Shown piece after piece: positions 53,200 to 64,000 of a stretch of DNA of 64,000 nucleotides. Both the position numbers and the translations under genes were made by a program. Within the stretch, counting starts at the first letter, position 1, and each line of letters begins with the position of its first letter. Source of the DNA: Capronia americana (Eukaryota; Ascomycota; Eurotiomycetes; Chaetothyriales; Herpotrichiellaceae); the NCBI GenBank assembly GCA_016110215.1, contig JADWQD010000002.1:2480001-2544000 (forward strand), written 5' to 3'. The notes beneath the pieces were generated by a model. That model did not search any database. It saw only the letters and a program-made list of their open reading frames with translations, and was not told the origin of the DNA.

Positions 53200-54349
53200 A
53201 TCCAACATGGGCCTTCTTGTGTTGTGGTCGAATGCCTGGCGTGGTATGGCTTGGTGCTATCGGAGTTTTGGTCCTGGGAGAGGGAAATGGCAAATGGGGT
53301 CAGTCCTGTCATTGCGACGCGACGTTTAACATTTTACGCAGCATCGTGCCTTCATTCATTCAGACTGAAGGGAAAGCGAAGGCGCTCCGAGTGGTTTATA
53401 CAGATTCAGAAATCGTCCTGACCATCTTCCAGGCTGGCACTCGTTATCGCAGTGTAAATACAGAGTATTGCAATGAAACGTTGAGAAATCGCGTTGAGTG
53501 ATTAATCCTCTGGCATGGATGCTCGTCCAAGGAATTGATGATGGTTGAAAGGACGATGCTGTGTGTATACGGTCCACGGCGGCGGGACTTGATGTCGTGC
53601 CAGCACGCAGTACGCAGTACGCACTCGTATACTAGAGGCGAGTCTTTCTCTCTCTCTGTGTGTGTGTCTGCGCGTGGATATATATATGTGTGTAAAACGA
53701 ATCAATTGGTGGACTTAAGGACGTACCCTTCCTTATTCTTGACCTTCCCCTTAACGCGGTCTTCCTTCCTTCATTCCATTTCGGTCGAGTCGAGTCTAGT
53801 TTAATTTAATTCCGATTCTGAGGTACGTAGTCATCCATCCATACGGACACGGAGCAACTGTGCCGCTCGCTCGACGGTGACGTGATTGGTCCCACGTCTG
53901 GGGCTAGGGGCGATCAATCCCGCCGACTCGGAATATCCGACTTGCATCCGCGGTACCGTATGAGTATGAGTACAAGTGATGGATGGATGGTAGGCCTGAT
54001 GGTCGTGAGTAGTACACTACACTACACTACACTACACTACACTACACTACACTACACTACACTACACTACACTACACTACACTACACTACACACTGCGTA
54101 TGTGACACGACACGGAGGCCCGGACGGAGATAAAGTATCCTACTGTAACGATGTAATTAATTGATTTACTTACCTTTCCTGACTGAATTAAATGCGTAGA
54201 CACAGGTATAAGTATTAGGAGGGAATCCGCGAGATTGGAGTCAGATCGAGCTTCCCTCGTCCTTCAATCCATCATACCAGTCAGTCGCGTTGTATTGGGT
54301 CAATATCTGCCTCCTCGTCAAGTCTTACTGAATTCCCCCCATCACCACA
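53200..54349. other. intergenic region with microsatellites
   Basis: About 1.15 kb between two plus-strand genes. Contains CT/GT/AT simple runs (53640-53690) and a long pentanucleotide array. A TATA-like tataagtatt at 54208 lies about 140 bp before the next gene. Confidence 0.5.
54013..54092. repeat. (TACAC)16 pentanucleotide microsatellite
   Basis: Eighty bases made of sixteen perfect, uninterrupted copies of TACAC. It sits about 260 bp upstream of an MDR oxidoreductase gene, in non-coding DNA. Confidence 0.95.
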
Positions 54350-55510
54350 ATGGCGGCTTCGTTACCTCCAACTCACCGTGCCCTTCGCCAGGACGTCTAC
54401 GCCCAGCCACCTACAGTCCAGACTGTCGCGACGCCGCAACCCACCCCGGGCTCGGCGGTCCTCAGAGTCCTCCAGGCCAGCATAATCAATTACACCAAAG
54501 ACATCTACAACGGCGTGCGCAAGTATCCCTACCCGGTCCCTCTCACGTTGGGGGAAACAGCACTTGCTCGGGTCGTCGCCCTGGGTGAAGACGCAACAAC
54601 CCTCAAAGTCGGCGACCTGTGCCTCCTCGACGTCACCATCCGCGGGAGGGACGACATTGACCGCGCCGCCGGAGCGACTTTCCTCAGCGCATTCACCCAG
54701 GGCAACACCCCCGCCGCGGCGAAACTTATGGCCGATGCCTGGCGTGACGGGACTTATGCAGAGTATGTGCGCTGGCCGTTGGAGAATTGCTACGTCCTTG
54801 ATGAGGACCGGCTGTTCAACAAGCTCGGGTATCAGCTGGGGGATTTGATGTTTATCCCCAAGATGTTGGTTTCGTATGGAGGATTAGGCCCGCTGTGTAT
54901 TGACTTGAAGCCGGGGGAGACTGTTGTGGTTTGTCCCGCGACAGGTGGGTTTGGGAGTGCGGCCGCGCATTTGTGTCTTGAGTTGGGGGCGGGAAGGGTG
55001 ATTTGTATGGGAAGGAATATCCGGGCGTTGGAAGAATTGAAGAGTGCGGCGACAGTGGAGAAGAGGGCGAGGATTGAGACGGTCCCGTTGTCGGGCAGTT
55101 GGGAGGAAGACGTCAAGGCGTTGAAGAATATCGGCGGGAATATTGATGTGTTTTTCGACATCACTCCGCCGGTCGCGGGTAAGGAGCACTTGAAGGCTGG
55201 GATGTTGGCATTGAGACATGGTGGAAGGATGTGTCTCATGGGTGGTGGCCAGCAGGATATCCAGTTGCCGAATGGCATGTTCATGCACAAGGATCTCACC
55301 CTCAAGGGGAAGTGGATGTATGAGCCCATGGATGTGAAGAGGCTGATCAGTCTCGTCGAGACGGGTATTGTGAAGCTGCACAAGAACGACGAAGCAGCTC
55401 AGCCATATGGCGCCGCTGTTGCTGCGAGGTTCAAGCTGGACGATTGGGAGAAGGCTTTCGATGAGGCCGAGAGACTTAACAGTGCTGGGATTGTCGTCTT
55501 CGAACCATGA
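54350..55510 (+). CDS. MDR-superfamily alcohol dehydrogenase-like oxidoreductase
   Basis: Single exon, 386 residues. The N-terminal GroES-like domain includes SAVLRVLQASIINYTKDIYNG and YPVPLTLGETALARVVALGE. The Rossmann domain begins GETVVVCPATGGFGSAAAHLCLELGAGRVICMG near residues 190-225. The usual catalytic zinc ligands (Cys and the G-H-E motif) are not visible: G-E-T replaces G-H-E. So it is a zinc-independent or atypical member, similar in outline to fungal isopropanol dehydrogenase-like proteins. Cytosolic; substrate unknown. It converges with a fungal transcription factor gene whose stop codon is only about 140 bp away, so the two might be functionally linked. No introns are needed. Confidence 0.88.
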   Translation: MAASLPPTHRALRQDVYAQPPTVQTVATPQPTPGSAVLRVLQASIINYTKDIYNGVRKYPYPVPLTLGETALARVVALGEDATTLKVGDLCLLDVTIRGRDDIDRAAGATFLSAFTQGNTPAAAKLMADAWRDGTYAEYVRWPLENCYVLDEDRLFNKLGYQLGDLMFIPKMLVSYGGLGPLCIDLKPGETVVVCPATGGFGSAAAHLCLELGAGRVICMGRNIRALEELKSAATVEKRARIETVPLSGSWEEDVKALKNIGGNIDVFFDITPPVAGKEHLKAGMLALRHGGRMCLMGGGQQDIQLPNGMFMHKDLTLKGKWMYEPMDVKRLISLVETGIVKLHKNDEAAQPYGAAVAARFKLDDWEKAFDEAERLNSAGIVVFEP

Positions 55511-55646
55511 GCGTGGTTCGCCACAGCTTCGAATCTCGTGTTGTGGCCAAGATGCGATCCAGGTCGACGATCTGATATGAACCGCGCGAATGTTCACACT
55601 GGTGTGAGCGTGGAGCAAGTGACTCGTGCAGAGTCAACGTGTAGCT

Positions 55647-57330
55647 TTAGTGAAACCCTCGATGTCGTTTCTTGACTTTCTCCATCTCCTTGCTCCACCA
55701 TATGCGGTATTCTTCAAGCCAAGTGTCGAGGAAGAAGAACGCTTTCAGACTCTTGCAGGTCTGTTTCCAGGTTGCCGCTCTGCGGTGTTGACGCAATAGT
55801 TGCTCGAACAGATCGCTTCGCTCGCCCTCGTCAAGGCCGACCCTCTCCAGGCTGTTTTCCATGGCAAACATGGCCACTCCCCAGATCGCAAGGTCTAGAC
55901 TCACGCCATCCAAGGACATAAATGATTTCGATGTCTGTTGGAATCGGCGTCGTAAATTGATCAGGAATTGACCGTAAAACTTCTGGCTTTCATTGCGATT
56001 TGGGGTCTCTCGTAATATGAAAACAAAGGTAAAAAGGCATATACCCCGTTCCAGTGGCGAGATACTGTCTCGCGTGATGTATGTCATGAGGTCGATTGCT
56101 GCATTGTAGATTTGCTCTGTTGTGGCGCGTCTGGTCAGGGGAGTTTCTTGGGCCATTTGGGAGATCCGGCACAGCAGCTCTATGATCTGCACCGATATTC
56201 TCCCTTCCAAGGCGATCTCGCTGAGTCCCAGAGGAAGGATTGCGATCTCTGTACAGAGCTGCGGCGAAAAGGGGTGCGACGGGTAGGTGAGTTCAGGCTC
56301 AGCCATGACTGGAGGTGATCCAGATTCTCTCAGGCGTTGCTCTGCAAATTGGCATAGTGCATGAGTTCTGTGGAATGACCAGTCAGCAAAGAGTCTCATC
56401 GCGAGTATCTCCAAGACCACTACATACCCTGCGAGGTTGTATTTTGTGTATCGGTCGAAATTGCCATTTTCAAACCCGCCTCGAAGGGATACGAGGGTCT
56501 GGAGACCTTTTAGATGAATTGCCGCATGGTCGTCGTGGCCAGCAAAGAACTGGATCGTCATCAGTTTGCAATCAGTCACGAATAACGGGACAACCAACAT
56601 CGGCAGCTATCAGACAGATCACCGTATGGATGGTGGTGTCTGAGGTGGAGATTTCCTTGTCCATGGACAGCGTCCGGTGTAGCTTGCTCAGCACACTCGA
56701 CCGCAGATGGGCAAAGTGAACGCCACCAGGTATGAGTGCGTCTTTGCTGGCAGGATGAGAATACCTGGCCATGGAGAGGATCAGTGCTTGAAAAAGCATA
56801 TCTGATTGTAGGGCCATTGGAAACAGTGTATTCAAAAGCCAATTGCCGGCGTCGTCTGTATAGAGTGACGCGTTCATCGCCGAGAAGGTTCGAGTGACTA
56901 TTGTCAACATGACTGTTAGTATCCGCACAGGTATCGCGCATGACAACCCACAGAAGTCGGTGGCCCATTCGACTTGCTCCGTTTGTGGAACAGGAAGAGA
57001 CGCAAAGGGATCATTCCGAAAACCACCAGGCCCGTATTGGAGTGTAAGTCTTGGGGGACGGCGTTTTGCCAGCAAGGCGAAGATGACCTCTTTGGAAATT
57101 CGAGTCTGTCGAATGTCGACGAGACCCGCTCCAGGCGTTGACGTCTCTGACTCAGTCTTCAGCGGCGTGGCTGATCGGATCGGCTGTCGCGATTGCCATT
57201 GAACAGCTCGTGCTTGCTGTTGCGCAGTCTTGACTTTGTTCGCCTTGCGGCTTCGGTTGACGTGTGCATTGATTTGCGACCGCTTGCGCGAATCGCGCAT
57301 ATCATCCAAATCATTGTAGGTGATGAACAT
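55647..57330 (-). CDS. fungal-specific transcription factor domain protein (Fungal_trans_2-like)
   Basis: Exons 56599-57330 and 55647-56549 with a 49-nt intron (GTTGGT donor, phase 0), 544 residues. The N-terminus FITYNDLDDMRDSRKRSQINAHVNRSRKANK is the start typical of fungal regulators that lack a zinc cluster but carry a C-terminal Fungal_trans_2-like helical domain. The region ILTVMLTIVTRTFSAMNASL and the junction around AADFFAGHDDHAAIHLKGLQTLVSLRGG match that domain (A-x-x-H-L-x-G-L-x-x-L-V-x-x-R-G-G). The lack of Cys-rich DNA-binding sequence is genuine in this frame. An accessory regulator role is likely; targets are unknown. The non-optimal donor is the only weak point of the model. 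Confidence 0.82.
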
Positions 57331-60300
57331 GGCAGGTACCTGCCCCCTCCGAGACTTCGCTGCATATAGATACGTATACTCCTCCTGGCCCCGACAGCCC
57401 TAAATGCGGGCCCAAGTGAACAGAGATGCGTATCTGGTCAGCACGCCTAAACGGGATATTTAAGAGAGTTGAGGGGCCAAGCCCCCGGGGATCTTGTCAT
57501 ATGGGAACCGAGTATCATCGGCGTCAGCTCCCGAAAGCAGTTTGGCATGCTCGTATCGACTTCAGAAGGAGCATGGGTATTCCTTGGATGGCGATCATTT
57601 TCTAAGGACCTGTGTATATGGCAGAAGGCGTCCTGTGGTGAACTACGCTTTCAACGGGTCTAATCCTCAAGGAGTAGCCGCCTTGATTCAAGCGCCGCTC
57701 CGTTCTTCAAGTCTTCCGGCATACGAGGCAAAAGGAGGGTTGCAGGGACACATAGCTCGAAGCATGATTCGGAATCGAGAGCAAAGTGTGCATCCAATTA
57801 GAACTGGGTGGCTTCAGAACTAGACGCCACAGCCTCCTGGCAGGAGGAGCAGAAAGGAGCGCCATTTAATAAGCACTGGACTTTACGAGAGGCATTTCGG
57901 CTTCTAAAACGATCGTGTCGTCCTCGTGTACCGCTGTTGAAACCAGACGAGCGTCTCCGTGGTCCTTCCATGGCTATCGTATAGATGCAGGGATGAAGCA
58001 AGCAGGTGTCCCGTTGTTGCGAGAAGTATGGGTATTGAGTTGCTTGTCCTGCGCTCCTCTGGCTGAGAAGGTTGTTGGATGGCGAAGCGTCCGTCGTAAA
58101 TAGGCAAACAGACGTGGATACATTCCGACCAGCCGGACGTTGTTTTCATTTGAAATGCACGCCAATTCAGTGTCGCCGTGCACGTATAGCGAATAAGCCA
58201 GAACCGGGGGGGCTGGTCACGGAATCATTTCTTTTCTCTTACGACATACCAACAACTTCAATCACCTGGCTTGATTGTCTCCTGCACAGTGCTTTGCTCG
58301 ATGGTGTCCATACTGAAGTACGGTCCTGCCGTTGCATGAATCTTTACACTCTGCTTCAGACACTCCTGTCCGCGACATGAAGGTGTACTCACACACATAG
58401 TGAGCGGGAGAGCATGTGTGCTTGCCATCATTGGCGACAGTCGACATTCTGCTCCAGCGTTCTTTTCTCTCCATGAGTCTCAAAGAGTCTTTGAAGATTC
58501 ATCAGGCTGCAGACACCACCGCAACGAAGTCTGACACGAGGCAAGCCAAGTTCTCTTCTCTTCAGGTGAAATCGAAGACTAACCCCCGCAAGGCTTTAAC
58601 AGAGGCGCTCCTCGCACCTGTTCCGAACCTGCCAAAAGTCTGATGTCCTGTTTAACCTCGATGACAGATGTATCACATCTCTCACCCGCCATTCACAGGT
58701 TTCTGAATCGGCACCATTCATCACGAATGACAAGACAATCGCTCCGCACTCTTGTTGAGATCATCTGAACCATCTGAACCACTTTCATCGCCTTGATACG
58801 TTCACCTGAGCAGCCAGAATCATGGAGCAACCACAAGCATCCCATGAAGAGAAAGGCGACAACGTCCGAAAACGCATTGTCATGAGACTGCCTCCTCAAT
58901 TTCTCACACGCGGTGCGTGCAAAGTAGAGTGAGATATGGCAGCAAAAGTGGTTCAAGCAACCTTTTCCTTGCTTCGTTAGAGCGGCGGAACAGCGCCTGA
59001 CGTTGCCACAGGACAACAAGCCCATCAACCGCTTGTACGCCACTTTTACCAATCTTCAAGCACGGCATATTGGCCAGTCCTTCCTCTCTTCAAAGAGCAG
59101 AGCAAGACCAACATCAACACCCCATGCTCAGTTTGACGCGAAAAAACAGCTGTGGACAAATCAAGGATGAAATGTCCGATGCTGAAGTTCTTTTCGGCGC
59201 ACCTTCCTTTGGCCTTATGTACACTGCAACAAGGCGAAGAGCTGCATCTACCCGCCCCTGGTGGGTTTGAGTAGTTTGCATCATCCTCGTACTCTCGGTG
59301 CAGACAACTGGAAACTCGATGGTCCTGCCGAGATGGACGATTATAGCATGCTACATCCGACACAACCGCAAGTCATCTCCAGATGCGAGCGACTGTCCAG
59401 TACGTTGAGCATGTCTGTGAGAAATGGGCTCTCCTTCGCAGCAGTGCACAGGTCTGGGTTGCGAAACGCTCAAAATTCGTGCGAGAACCCTCGCCATCGT
59501 GAGCAACGATGTGTTGTGCCTCCATAACAGAACAGGAAGCCACACAAAGATAAAGCCGGCTTGCTGTGGGTAGAAGATGAGCTTACTCTCAGTCACAATG
59601 ACGTTACTACAGCGCAAGAATGGCCGTTGACTCTTGCATCGTGGGCACGAACCCGCCGGCCCTGGCTTCTGGCTTCTTATCTCTGGCCTTCGTTTCTCTG
59701 TTGTAGGGTCGGTGGCTTCTGCGCCGCTTCAGGGACCGAAGAATTCAGCTTAGGAGGAGGATCCGACATAGCTGTCGTTAGAATTAGTTCAAAGAGGTGT
59801 TGGCCGGAGACTGAATTCGAGCCAGGTTGTATAGGAGGTGAAGAGTTGACGTGCCATCCCCGGGACGCGCATAAGGAAAGCTGAAGAGAACAAAGTTGAA
59901 ATTGGCATCAGAGGTGTCGGACCAGTTGAAGACTGTTCAAGAATGTTTTCCCTTACGGAGAGGGAGACCATCGATACTTCATTTGACTCTATATCACATT
60001 GAATGTGAATGAGTTTTGACGCTTGTCATCGCGAAGAGTCAATTCAGCCTTGATAGGTACTATACCGATGTCCGCCCACACCTCTAAACAATACCACATA
60101 CATAGCTGACTGCTTTGCATAAATTATCCTAACATCCAACCTTTGGCATCTTCTAAATCGCATCTCCCTAGCAGCAGCACCAAGTACAAGGGACGAGCTT
60201 CGCATACCCAGGCAAGCAGGTCCACTCCTATTATATTACACTGTCAACTTGACCTCGGACACCTCTACCGTACTGTAGTTTGTCCGCCCAGTCCATCTTT

Positions 60301-60971
60301 CCTTGACCCGATCATGAACGCAAGCCAGTTTCGCACATACATCTCTCCCACCTACCCATCGCGTGCACGCTGCTGTGATCCTGGCAATACGAGGTATTCG
60401 CTCGCGATTCGACCAAAACGCACCACCGGCCGTGGAGGTATATATACTCCGTACAGGAGAACGATCGGACTCTCAACAAGCATCATCTACCCAAATCAAT
60501 ATGTGCTCGAGGCTTAGATTCTCCCATCGCAACTGAAATAACGCACGGCAGCTGGGGCAAGCCTCCTTGCAGCGTGGCTGGGAAAAGGGGACACCCTACG
60601 GTTCACGTGAGATTCTGAGGTTGAAGGGCAGGTAGGCAGGCAGGCAGTGTAAAGACCGCGTGCCTGAGCCAGAGACAGAGCTCGTTGCTTCCTTGGAGAG
60701 TGATGACCACCCACATGATTTGTCTTCCAAATGGCTTTTGCAGACATGTAGTCAGTTAGGTGGTTGCTTGGAGATTCTGCGATAGCTCGCGCCAAACCAC
60801 CCATGCATGCATGTCAGGTGAGTCGCATCCCTGACCTGTCGGATTCCCAGAGCATTCATAACTGGAATTAGATTCATTTCCCATCTGGTGCCTTTGTGAC
60901 TTCCTCTTATGCGTACAAGATTAGAATATTCGCCTATGGCCCCTCGTATCCAGACTCGGGTCACCTGAAAT
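57331..60971. other. long intergenic region, no gene recognised
   Basis: 3.6 kb without a recognisable gene. Short open frames on both strands show no family similarity, and no multi-exon model could be built. It contains the promoter of the minus-strand transcription factor and, at its far end, the 3' flank of PRPP synthetase. Confidence 0.5.
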
Positions 60972-62260
60972 CTATGACACCGGATTGTTGAACAGATAAC
61001 TCACGCTCTCGCCGTTGTGCGTCCGCCTCACGGCCTCGGCCAACACGGGCGCAATGTCGATGAACTCCAGCCGACATCCCTTCTGGCCCTCCGGCACCTT
61101 GAGCGCCTCGATCTTATCCGCACTCACGGGCACTGTGTTTGTGATGACCAGCCGGGACAGTTGGCTCGTCTTCAGCGTCTCCACCGCCTTGCCGCTCAGG
61201 ATCCCGTGCGTGACCAGCGCAACCACGTCCTTGGCCCCATGCTTGATGAGAGTATCCGCAGCCTTGGCCAGCGTGCCGCACGTGTCCGCCATATCGTCGA
61301 CCAGAACCGCGACTTTATCCTTGACGGTGCCCACGAGGGTCATGCGCGAGACTTCATTCGGGCGAGAGCGTTCCTTGTGGATCAGCGCGAAGGGCAAATC
61401 TAGCTTGTCGGCCATGGAGGTTGCTCGTTTCGCGCCGCCAGCGTCGGGGGACACGATGACGCATTCGTCCCTTACGCCGTTGACCTGCGCGCCGGATTCG
61501 GTGGCGTGCATTAGATTCTCGCGGATCCATTTCACGCTGTTGGGTTCGGCGTACAGGTTGTCCACGGGGACGTTGAAGAAGCCCTGGATCTGCGATGCGT
61601 GCAGGTCCATCGTGATGATATGGTTGCAGCCCGCCGTCTGGAGCATGTTGGCCATGAGCTTGGCCGTGATGGGCGCCCGGGATTTGTCCTTCTTGTCTTG
61701 TCGCGCGTAGGGGAAGTTGGGGAGGATCGCGGTAACGCGGCGCGCCGAGGCCGTTTTGCATGCGTTGCAAATGATCAGCAGCTCCATGAGGCCATCGTTG
61801 ATGTCGTTGGGGCGGGTGGATTGGAGGATAAAGACTGTACCAGCAGCTTGTTAGGCAGGGCTGAATAGGGCTGGGCCGGGCTCATGCGAACGAAGGGATA
61901 CGGGGATGTGGGATATTATGTACCATCTTCATCTCGCACTGATTCACCGATGGTCACGCTGGTCTCTTGATTCGAGTATTGCAGGACCATAATCTTGACG
62001 AGCTCGATGCCTAGCCTGCAGCATGGCGGTCCACGTTAGTCCATGGGTGTCTTCCCAAATCCGTCTCCACCCTCTTGAGGTAGATGGGTTGTACCATACC
62101 TTTTGGCAACAGCCTGAGCGAGCTCAGGGTGACTGTTGCCAGTCAAGAGCTTGATGCTGTTCGAAGCCATTCCGTCAGTGAAACCCAGGGACGATGTTGC
62201 TACCGAAGACGCATTTTGCAGGGCAGACGAAAGAGCAGGAGGAAGAGTTAACTCTGTCAT
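60972..62260 (-). CDS. ribose-phosphate pyrophosphokinase (PRPP synthetase)
   Basis: Three exons (62100 to the start, 61924-62015, 60972-61834), introns of 84 and 89 nt. It makes 5-phosphoribosyl-1-pyrophosphate from ribose 5-phosphate and ATP for nucleotide, His and Trp synthesis. The N-terminus SIKLLTGNSHPELAQAV and exon 2 (IMVLQYSNQETSVTIGESVR) match the family. PNFPYARQDKKDKSRAPITAK is the flexible catalytic region, MDLHASQIQGFF the conserved His block, VIVSPDAGGAKRA a metal/ribose loop and VAVLVDDMADTCGTL the PRPP-binding motif. The likely start is ATG 62170 (MASNS), giving 341 residues. An in-frame ATG at 62260 would add 30 Ala/Ser-rich residues. Fungi carry several PRS paralogues; which one this is cannot be told without a tree. 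Confidence 0.94.
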
Positions 62261-62839
62261 AAGTGAGCCAGGAAAAAAATAATCGCGGGTAAAGTTCCCC
62301 GCGTCGCTGGCGCTTCGAAGAGCCGTGGTTGGCGCCGGACCGCGGGGATGGGCTCGGCTGTCTCTTTGGTTGGCTACTCGTTCCCGGTCATCGACGGCAG
62401 CGATGTGTGGAATACTGTAGGCGAGTGTATTGCTAACGGATGCGGATATGGGCTCTAGACAGGCGAAGTACGAAGATCAGGCATGCAGAGGCGCAGGGAC
62501 ACAAGACAGCAGGAGTGATGATTCCTGGTTCTTTTCTTTTGGCAAGTCTGACCGGTTAGTTGGACTAGATCTAAAAGTTCCATGACCCTTGCAATGCACA
62601 AGACTGAGCTGGCCATCTCGGTCAATCGCACCGTGACACGGCGCAGCACTACATGCCCACGGCCCCTCTCCCACGTCAGTCATTACAACACCTGCTGCCA
62701 GTTGCTGAGTAGCACTTATGCATTTGATGCACACTCATGTGACCACAGACCTGACTACAACGTTGTCCAATAACACCCTGTAGGTGCATCATGCGACTGG
62801 TATCCGTCAATACGGCATCTCATCCGCGCAAGCCCACCT
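62261..62839. other. intergenic, PRPP synthetase promoter
   Basis: Spacer between two minus-strand genes, containing the PRPP synthetase promoter and the RPS6 3' end. No gene seen. Confidence 0.45.
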
Positions 62840-63770
62840 CTACTTTCTCATGGAAGAGGCACGTCTCTTCCTCAACTCAGTTCTCTTCTCACGCTCCTCG
62901 TGCACACGCTTGGCCAGCAACTGAGCATACTCGTTCGCAGCATCCTTGGCGGACTCGGCACGTCTTCTCTTCAGGGCAATACGATGTCTCTTGTGTTGCA
63001 TGCGTTGAGGGGTGACGAGTCTCTGGATCTTGGGAGCTTTGGTGTACGACTTTGCGCCTTCCTTCTTGGGGGTTACTTCGCGACGGATGACGAATTTGCT
63101 GCAAAGAATGTATTAGCACCCGCGTATTCTAGATGGAGTACGTCGGACAAAGCCATACCGAACATCGTCGTTCTTGGTCAGACCGAAGAATCGTCGAATC
63201 TTGGTGGCACGCTTGGGACCGAGGCGCTTGGGATTGACCACATCGGTGAGACCCGGGATGTCACCCTCGCCTTGCTTGACGATAGAAAGAGCAAGGACGG
63301 AAAGATCTTGCCCGACAATGCAGCCACGGACGGACTTGCGCTTGCGTTCACCGGTCCGTCGGGGTCGGTAGCAGGAGTGGCCATCGGCGAGGAGGAGCTT
63401 GACGCGAGTGGGGAGCATCTGAATGAATCAAGTCTCAGCGAATTTGTTCTTCGAGATTTCGCTGGCGCTTCACCAAGCTAGGGGATGGTAGTACGTACGA
63501 CACCCTGCTTCATGGGAAAGCCTTGCTTGTCATTGCCGCCGGTGATGCGGACAATCTGTTTCACACGGACTCGTCAGTATGCCCGTTCGTGGTATGGTCA
63601 GACCGAAGACGAGAGGAAAATCGTACGTATCCCTTCCATTCGTCACCCAAGCTATCAGCTGGCACTTCGTTGCCCATGCGCTTCTCCATAAAGACGCGCA
63701 GCTTGCGGTCATCTTCGACCTCGATCAATTTCTGCGACCCATTGGCCGGGTAGGAAATGTTCAACTTCAT
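62840..63770 (-). CDS. rps6: 40S ribosomal protein S6 (eS6)
   Basis: Four exons (63627-63770, 63499-63555, 63159-63418, 62840-63098), 239 residues, the usual fungal length. It begins MKLNISYPANGSQKLIEVED and runs through ITGGNDKQGFPMKQGV, LPTRVKLLLADGHSCYRPRR, ERKRKSVRGCIVG, PKRLGPKRATKIRRFFGL, RREVTPKKEGAKSYTKAPKI and RLVTPQRMQHKRHRIALKRR. It ends in a basic helix with RKRRASSMRK, the site type phosphorylated downstream of TOR/AGC kinases. The second exon is only 57 nt. Structural protein of the small ribosomal subunit. Intron phases are 0, 0 and 2. No oddities beyond the short exons. Confidence 0.97.
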
Positions 63771-64000
63771 CTTGCCGGGGTGTGCTGAACGTGGCTGTCA
63801 AGACTGTTGTAAAGCCTTGACAGGTATCAGCGGTTAAGGGTTGTCGGATTGGCGTTGAAGATGTTGGTGGTGAAATCGCAGCTACAAACTCAACTCCGAA
63901 AAGTTCTGTGGGTGGTGCTCTCTTGGCGTTTGATCTAGTGAGTTTCGAGTTAGTGTTGCGCATGTATGTTTTTCCGTTCCGGAGAGTGAGATCGTGCGAA
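63771..64000. promoter_or_regulatory. RPS6 upstream region
   Basis: The last 230 bp contain the RPS6 promoter and probably its 5' leader. No further gene is seen before the window ends. Confidence 0.4.

Noticed and set aside
53882..54133. Open frame encoding repeated YTTLH units
   Set aside because: It is only a read-through of the TACAC microsatellite, with no coding-like sequence on either side.
1..64000. CRISPR arrays, insertion sequences, prokaryotic operons or virus-derived genes
   Set aside because: No spaced direct repeats, transposase or reverse transcriptase frames, or viral proteins are visible; the gene structure is eukaryotic throughout.

Overview
The window reads as nuclear DNA of a filamentous ascomycete (Pezizomycotina). 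Genes are split by short GT-AG introns, mostly 47 to 92 nt. Two Zn2Cys6 regulators, a third fungal-type transcription factor, sugar-porter and other MFS transporters and a GT34 mannosyltransferase are present. The centre of the window is a complete quinate utilisation (QUT/qa) cluster, which is a fungal hallmark. I cannot place the genus from sequence alone.

Layout. 0.5-7.0 kb: a decayed MFS transporter, a seven-exon Zn2Cys6 regulator with a 14-nt microexon, and an SDR oxidoreductase, all on the minus strand. 8.4-18.3 kb: housekeeping genes, namely an MNN10/MNN11-type mannosyltransferase, an M20 amidohydrolase of the N-carbamoyl amino acid hydrolase type, a SET-domain methyltransferase, the 51 kDa FMN/NADH subunit of complex I and a PP2C phosphatase.

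18.9-32.8 kb: the QUT cluster, in the order qutC (dehydroshikimate dehydratase), qutG (inositol-phosphatase-like), qutE (type II dehydroquinase), qutD (quinate permease), qutB (quinate dehydrogenase), qutR (AROM-derived repressor), qutA (Zn2Cys6 activator). QutD imports quinate, QutB oxidises it to 3-dehydroquinate, QutE dehydrates that to 3-dehydroshikimate and QutC yields protocatechuate. QutA and QutR are the expected activator/repressor pair. Three divergent intergenic regions (qutG-qutE, qutD-qutB, qutR-qutA) hold candidate activator half-sites.

33-43 kb: a mitochondrial Mrp10-like ribosomal protein, an F-box-like/LRR protein, a class V (LolT/Egt2-like) PLP enzyme and an MDR oxidoreductase. 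43.1-48.6 kb has no recognisable gene and probably includes the long leader of a Medusa/DUF7082-like regulator (48.7-50.5 kb). After it come a disordered KEN-box protein, a perfect 16-copy TACAC array, a second MDR enzyme and a convergent fungal transcription factor. 57.4-60.9 kb is empty to my eye. The window ends with PRPP synthetase and ribosomal protein S6. Exon boundaries were worked out by hand from reading frame, splice motifs and family similarity; no search or transcript data were available.
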